A stretch of DNA of 64,000 nucleotides from Posidonia oceanica (Eukaryota; Streptophyta; Magnoliopsida; Alismatales; Posidoniaceae). The notes beneath the pieces are model-generated. The model was not told the origin of the DNA. It did not search any database and saw nothing but the letters and a program-made list of their open reading frames with translations. The position numbers were made by a program, and so were the translations under genes. Below are positions 59,001 to 64,000 of this stretch, in pieces. How positions within the stretch are numbered: the first letter of the stretch is position 1; each line of letters begins with the position of its first letter. The stretch covers positions 71,096,501 to 71,160,500 of the forward strand of contig JAZBRS010000014.1 in the NCBI GenBank assembly GCA_037176725.1, in the 5' to 3' direction.

Positions 59001-61726
59001 AGCTAGGGGAAGGAAGATTTACCTCTGATCGTGTCCGGAGCGTGCCCCCGATCTCAGTAGTGCAGGAGCCGGCCGGAGCTCGTCGTCCGGTTGCTGCAGA
59101 GGATGCTGGCTGCTTGCGAGGATTGGGATCACCTCAGAGCGACCCTCCAGAGCTTCCTGGATGGTTGGACGGCTGCTGCGAAGACTGGAGGAGGATCCGG
59201 CGGATCGTGGGTTCACAGCGGCAGCCGGAGGTCAGGGGAGTTGTCTGCTGCTCCTCAGGCCAGACGGGGACCTCTGGAAGATTGCTGGAGGTCCGGTGAG
59301 GGGTTCTGGGCGGTCGAATTGTGGTTCTGGAGGCTGTGGAGAGGATTTGGAGGTTAGGTCGGTTTCTGATCAGAGAGTGATGTAGGTGTTTGTGGTGGCG
59401 TTTGGGGTCTGTGGTGAGGGAAAGGGCTGAAGATCAGGTGGCCTGGAAAGGTGAAGTGCAGGCGAGTGTCGGGGAAGGATTTGGGGGGATGTAGTGGACT
59501 GTGGTGAAGGCAATTTCAGGAAGAAAGGTGTTAGGTTGCAGTTGGTTTCAGCGATGGGAATTCGGTTGAACTGGTGATGTTTCTGGGTGGTGAAAGGCCG
59601 GGAAATGGTGGAAGGGAGGTACTGGGTTTCTGGGTGATCTTGGGGGATCAATTGGGAGAGGAATGATGGCTGGAACGGGCTTGGTTTCTGAGGAAAAAGA
59701 AGAGAGAATTTCACTGGATTTTCAGAGGGTGGAGGAGGAGATTTCGGTGGGGAATTCTCTGGATTTCTCTCGCTCTCTCTCTCGGATGACAAAAGGCGAT
59801 CGAAGGAGGGGAATTCTGGATGCTTATATCAGGTCGAGGGCTGCCGGTGCGCGTGCTGGAGACTTTTGAATCCCTCCGGCGCGAGTACTGCAGCTGAAAA
59901 GAGACGGATGCCGGCGAGACGACAGGCAATTAAAGCCTCCCGGAATCGGTGCTGAGAGATGAGAGAGCGGCGGGCTGCTGTTGCATGATCTGATGGAGAG
60001 GGAGCTTGAAATTTAAAAAGGAGAGGGAGGACTGTGCAGCTGGCCGCGGGAAGAAGCTGGTGGAGAAAAACACAGAGGAGGAGAAGAGGAAGAAGGAGGG
60101 AGAGGAAGCGGGCCGGACTGCTGCGGGCCAAGAAAAAAGAAAAAAAGAAGAAACGGGCCGGATTGAGCCCAGTAAAGAAAGAAAGAAAGAAAGAAAGAAG
60201 GAAGAAAGAAAGAGAGGGTAGAATGGGGAAATAAAATAGGTAAAAATAAATAAAAATATTAGCAGAGTTTTGCTGTAGATTAGGGTTTTAATTAAGATTT
60301 TTAATGGTCATTTTGAGTTGATTAATGTGTTTTGGGCTTGATTAGGGTTTTAGGATTTTGGTTTTGTTTTTAATTGGTTTTCACTTGATTAAATGTTTGT
60401 TAAACCTTTTTTAAATTGTTTGTAAAAATTGTATTTCCCTTGTTGGACACTTAGGATGTTAATTAGGATTTTTTAGGATTTATTTTCCCATTAATCAGGA
60501 TGTTCTTTAGACTTTTAAGTTGTAGTCTTGTTAAGGTTTTTCTTTCTTAAGTCTTTTAAGTTATGTCTTGATTTTTTATTTATTGATTTTTCTTGAAGTT
60601 TTTAGTTGGATTTTTCTGGTTGATAGGGTGCTTTTTAGGCTTTTCAGATGTGTTTTTCTTTTCTTTTTTAATTAAGTTTTTAACTTGTTTTTCTTATGTT
60701 TATTAGGTTAGGTCTTTTGCCTTCCTTAATTACTTGTTTTAGTATTTGATTTTTTTTTCTTCTTTTTGGGTTTGTTTTTTAATTCTTCTGATGGGATTTT
60801 TATCTTTGGTGGGTTTTGATTTTATTTTAGCTTTTTCCTTGATTTTTCAGTGTTTTCTTTTGATTTGTTTTGCATTTTTTAGTTTGCATGTTTGATTTTT
60901 TCTTTTAACTCGATTTAGTTAGGTTTAAGTTGTTAATAGCTTGTTTAATATTTTTTAATTGTTTTTCTTAGGGTACTGATTTGTTGTTTTATGTTTTGAG
61001 GTTTTGCAGATTTTTATGAGTTTTCATGGATTTTTGCAAAAGGGAGAAAAGGAAAAGAGAAGGAGGAAAGAAATGGAAAAAAGAGGGAGATAAAAAGGAA
61101 AAAAATAGGTTGGAGGAAAACGATTTTTTAAAAATTCAGAAAAAGTGTTAAAAATAAAGTAAAAATAGGGATAAGATAGAGGAAAGATAGAAGCACAAAG
61201 GGGGCCCACAGCCAGACCAGAAAAAGGATGAGAAGGGGATGAAAAGAGAGATGATAATTAGGAGAGAGAGAGAGGAGAGAGAAAATGATAATCCCGGAGA
61301 GAGAAAAGGATAATTTGGGTGAAAGAGGGTCTTAATGGTCTTGGAATGGGGTGAGAATTGGTGAGTGGGTAGTCTAGGGTTTGAAGTCTTGGGTCTGAAG
61401 TTTTGGTCTGATTCTAAGGAGGTTTTGGAGGGGTTTCAAGGTGTAGAAGAAGGGTAGTTTCTCCTAAGTTTTCTAGGGTTTTCAAGGATGGGTTGGGTTT
61501 GGAAATTCCTAGGTTTTTGGGTAGGTTTGTTGAGTGGATAGTGGTGGGTTTTCCTATGGATTTTGGTTAGGTTTTGAGGTTGGGAAGGGGGGTAAAGGTT
61601 TGGGTCAAAACAGGCTGATTTTGAAGGGTAGAGAGGAGGATTAGGGTTAGGGTTTGGTTGGGGTTTGATCCAGCAATTACCAGGAGGGCTCCAAGGATCC
61701 GGGCCTGCCAAGATGGGGTGTCAACA
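56043..61726 (-). repeat. 5' LTR of element C (5.7 kb)
   Basis: 5684 bp, ends TGTTGACACC and GCTACA on the minus strand. Pairs with 33420-39129; differences are mostly transitions. Contains GATATAAGC at 59821-59830, the candidate TATA box. Confidence 0.96.
59821..59830 (-). promoter_or_regulatory. Candidate TATA box in C 5' LTR
   Basis: GATATAAGCA on the minus strand, conserved with A (8124-8131). Suggestive only. Confidence 0.35.
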
Positions 61727-61731
61727 CTTGC
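61727..61731. repeat. Target-site duplication of C, right copy
   Basis: CTTGC; partner CCTGC at 33415-33419. Confidence 0.85.
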
Positions 61732-62800
61732 ACTGGTGAAGTTAGCAAGGTCCTGCGGGATAGCCATCCTCTGATCCGTAGGCTGCATGCATCTGTTGTT
61801 GCCGGACTGTAGGTCATATCCGAGACCTTCAGAATCTCTTCGCTCTGCTGCTCTAATCGGCTCAGCGATTCCCTAGATGTATCGCCCGAGCGGCGTTCCC
61901 TTGACATAACCCCACCTGTGACAGACGTTTTCGACCATCCGAAAGGGATTGCTGTGAACGGCCAAGGAGTTGACACGTTCAAGATCAGGTACAAAGCTAA
62001 CCGGCTCACACCAATTAACTCGATACAAGGCAGCTGAAAGCTCAGGATCAAAAGGGATAGTATGCGAAGTGATGGGCGCAACCGCCTCGATCCGCTCCTT
62101 CTCGAAGTTTTCTGTCATCACAACGATAACATCGTCGCCATGGCGAAACTTGATCATGCGGTGGAGGGTCGAGGGGATGACCTGATGCTTGTGGAGCCAA
62201 GGGTGCCCAAGCAGGAAGTTAAAGTTAGGCTCCAAGTCAACAATGTAGAATTACACATCGAACGTAACCAGGCCAATGATTAGAGGAATAATCAAAATCC
62301 CTAGAGCATCATGGTGAGTATTGTCAAAAGCTGTCATTCCCTTTATCGCCGAGGTGATATCCTCGGCTTTGAATCCGAGCCTGGTTGCAGTGCGCAACGG
62401 ACAGACATTAAGGCCTAACCCGTTATCAACTAGGGATAGGGGAATGTGAAAGTTTTTGTATTACACCGTGACAAACAAGGGTTGGTTATGATTAATCCCC
62501 GCCGAAGGCAACTCATCGCTCGTGAAAGAGATGATTTGAGGCTCCACAATGACGCCAACCATGCTCTCCAGGGCTGCGGGTTCTATGGCTTGGGACACAC
62601 GGGCTGCTTGGAACACTCGGAGAAAAGCCTCACGGTGTTCGGAAGAGGAGTGTATAAGGTCCCAAATTGAAATATCGGCTTTAACCCTCCTAAGCTGCGA
62701 GGTGATGTCGATTTTGTGGTGTGGCTTTCTAGTGGTAGGAGGGGATGCTTTGGGGGTTGGCTCTATCGGGCTAGGTGCAGGGGGTTGGCTTGATGCTGGG
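61732..62800 (-). pseudogene. pro: Protease and G-patch-like segment of element B, broken
   Basis: Continues B upstream of the C insertion; its last codons are NFTSA at the junction. Active-site loop near 62412 reads DNGLG where C has DNGSG (TCA to TTA). The C-terminal motif LLGHPWLHKHQVIPSTLHRM is clear. Stops fall near 62252 and 62458, and again just after HRWGYVKGTPLGRYI, inside the G-patch-like part. Confidence 0.82.
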
Positions 62801-64000
62801 GGTGCTGCGGGCTAGTTAACTGGTAGGGGTGCTGTTGGCCGGCTTGCTGGTGGGGGTGCAGTGGGTGCTGGACAGCTAGGCCTTACCACCGGTGCTGTAG
62901 GCTGGTATACCCTCCCCAATCACGTGACTTCTGCGCACGTTTCCATGGCATAGTTGTAGGGCACGCGATAGGGGTCCCAGGTTAAGTCAATAACCGCAAG
63001 GACCTGTGCTGCGAGCACAAGAGGGGCTACAGGAGGATTGGCTGGGCGATAGGGAGAAGGGTACTGGTGCTGGTAGGTTGCTAGAGGCCCTGGCTGAGAC
63101 CTAGCTAAAAGGCTGACTGGGGGCCTACCCAAATAGGAGGCAGGGATTTGGGCCTACGGTCTGGCTTGAAAGCGTACAGGGGCAGGGGCTTGAGGATGCA
63201 TGGTAGGGCAAGCAGCGGAGCGCCCCGGCCTGGCACACGGTCGGATCATATGGACTCCCGACTCAGAGCCGGCAATGGCCGCACGATAAAGAGATAGAGG
63301 AAAGGGCTCCGAGACATCATGAATGAGCTCGGAGGGGTCTACCACAGACGTAGCAGGCCCGGAGGGGGAGAGAGAATAGATTCCCGAGGTCCCCGGGCCT
63401 TCCGGATTGGGATGCTCCGGGAGGGGCTGGTGGACGATGCTGGGATGAGGGGGTGCTAATGCTTGTGCAGGGGCTGATGCTGATGAAGGAACAGATATGG
63501 GTGCCTCGTGCGTGTGAATTGAAATCGTTTCTGACTCGATCAGGTTCTGAATGGCGTCCCGCAAAGTGAGGCAACTATTCGTCGAGTGCCTTACGGTTCT
63601 ATGAAAGTCGCAAAAAATGTGCGCCTTATGCCAATACAGAAGTGGATTTGGCAGCGGACGAGCATCGGCAAACCTCAGAAATGTCGCAACCTTGGGGAGG
63701 ACGGCGCTTAACGGCTCCACCAGTGGGGTGAATTAACGCCACTGTCGCCTTTGCCCCTGGGGCTGTGCTTGCCGGACCGGTGCGGCAGGATACACCGGTT
63801 GGGCGGTAGTAGTGATTTGTGGTGTGGGAGGTGCTCTAGGTGCTGGTGCATATACTACTTGATTCGGGGGAGGCCGAACAGCCAGCTGAACAAGCACGGG
63901 CGCGTGGTCGACGTAGGCAACAGCAGGTTTTGAAGAGTCCTTCTTCTTGGGGCGGCTGCTGGTGGTACCGCTGCTGTTGCTGCTGGTGGTACCGCTGCTG
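62801..64000 (-). pseudogene. gag: Element B gag, C-terminal half, runs off right edge
   Basis: Sense order from the right edge: Ser/Asn-rich run of CTG/GGT triplets (63950-64000), then PLVEPL-like segment MEPLSAVLPKVATFLRF, the knuckle CDFHRTVRHSTNSC (near 63610), and a Pro-rich tail. Stops near 63154, 62920 (CGA to TGA relative to C) and 62816. N-terminal half and 5' LTR lie outside the window. Confidence 0.82.

Larger units (their letters stand above)
33420..61726 (-). mobile_element. Element C: complete 28.3 kb Tat-type retrotransposon nested in B
   Basis: Both LTRs, PBS, leader, gag, protease, RT, two RNase H domains, integrase, an intact extra ORF, a repeat-rich 3' region and the PPT are all present. 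It lies in the protease-linker coding sequence of B: the frame reads ...NFTSA on the right flank and AGILDS on the left, with the 5 bp duplicated. Gag-pol carries seven nonsense changes and two single-base deletions. LTRs differ by roughly 1% by eye. Under a commonly assumed rate of 1.3e-8 per site per year that is under half a million years. Confidence 0.95.
10496..64000 (-). mobile_element. Element B: Tat-type retrotransposon, interrupted by C and D, 5' end outside window
   Basis: Minus-strand element pieced together from 10496-14744, 24227-33419 and 61727-64000. Removing C and D joins these segments: the protease-linker reading frame resumes across C, and the hairpin repeat resumes across D. 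Sense order is gag, protease, acidic linker, RT, RNase H, second RNase H, integrase, DUF7745-like ORF, hairpin-rich 3' region, PPT and a 3.2 kb 3' LTR. The 5' LTR and start of gag are beyond 64000. Gag-pol is more decayed than in C, which fits its older insertion. Confidence 0.9.

Noticed and set aside
1..64000. Host genes, tRNA or rRNA
   Set aside because: None recognised on either strand; all substantial coding similarity is to retroelement proteins.

Overview
The window looks like intergenic, repeat-dense DNA from a plant with a large genome. I see no host gene, tRNA or rRNA. Nearly every base can be assigned to LTR retrotransposons. Four are delimited at one or both ends (A to D), and a fragment of a fifth (E) is squeezed between two of them. 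Plant origin is inferred from the Tat-type Ty3/Gypsy architecture (two RNase H domains before the integrase, PBS starting TGGCGA), the TGTTGACACC/TGTAGACACC LTR ends, and a plant-mobile-domain-like extra ORF. The species cannot be named from this sequence.

Layout from left to right. Positions 1-10022 are the 5' part of element A (minus strand): gag, leader, PBS and a 5.8 kb 5' LTR. Positions 10023-10495 are a protease-region fragment of an older element E. From 10496 to the right edge is element B (minus strand): a 3.2 kb 3' LTR, a hairpin-rich 3' region, a plant-mobile-domain/DUF7745-like ORF, integrase, RNase H, RT, protease and the 3' part of gag. B is interrupted twice. Element D (14745-24226, plus strand, 9.5 kb) sits in the 3' hairpin repeats of B; it carries only gag and is flanked by a perfect 5 bp duplication GAAGC. 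Element C (33420-61726, minus strand, 28.3 kb) sits in the protease-linker coding sequence of B; its two ~5.7 kb LTRs are about 99% alike, and its 5 bp duplication carries one mismatch. Order of events: E first, then A and B into E, then C and D into B.

A and C are the same LTR family; B is a relative with a different, shorter LTR. The shared sense-strand plan of B and C is LTR, PBS, leader, gag, protease, G-patch-like segment, acidic linker, RT, degenerate RNase H, second RNase H, integrase, A-rich purine spacer, extra ORF, long repeat-rich 3' region, PPT, LTR. All gag-pol frames are broken, mostly by CAG to TAG and TGG to TAG changes. The extra ORF of C is intact (400 codons).

The most unusual material is the non-coding 3' region of B and C. 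It consists of arrays of short hairpins whose stems change sequence from copy to copy while staying complementary. In C, five consecutive 100-130 bp modules (39763-40488) each have their own pair of matching outer arms enclosing three or four small covarying hairpins. This is the best candidate here for an undescribed structured-RNA (or DNA) system, and it sits between the extra ORF and the PPT.
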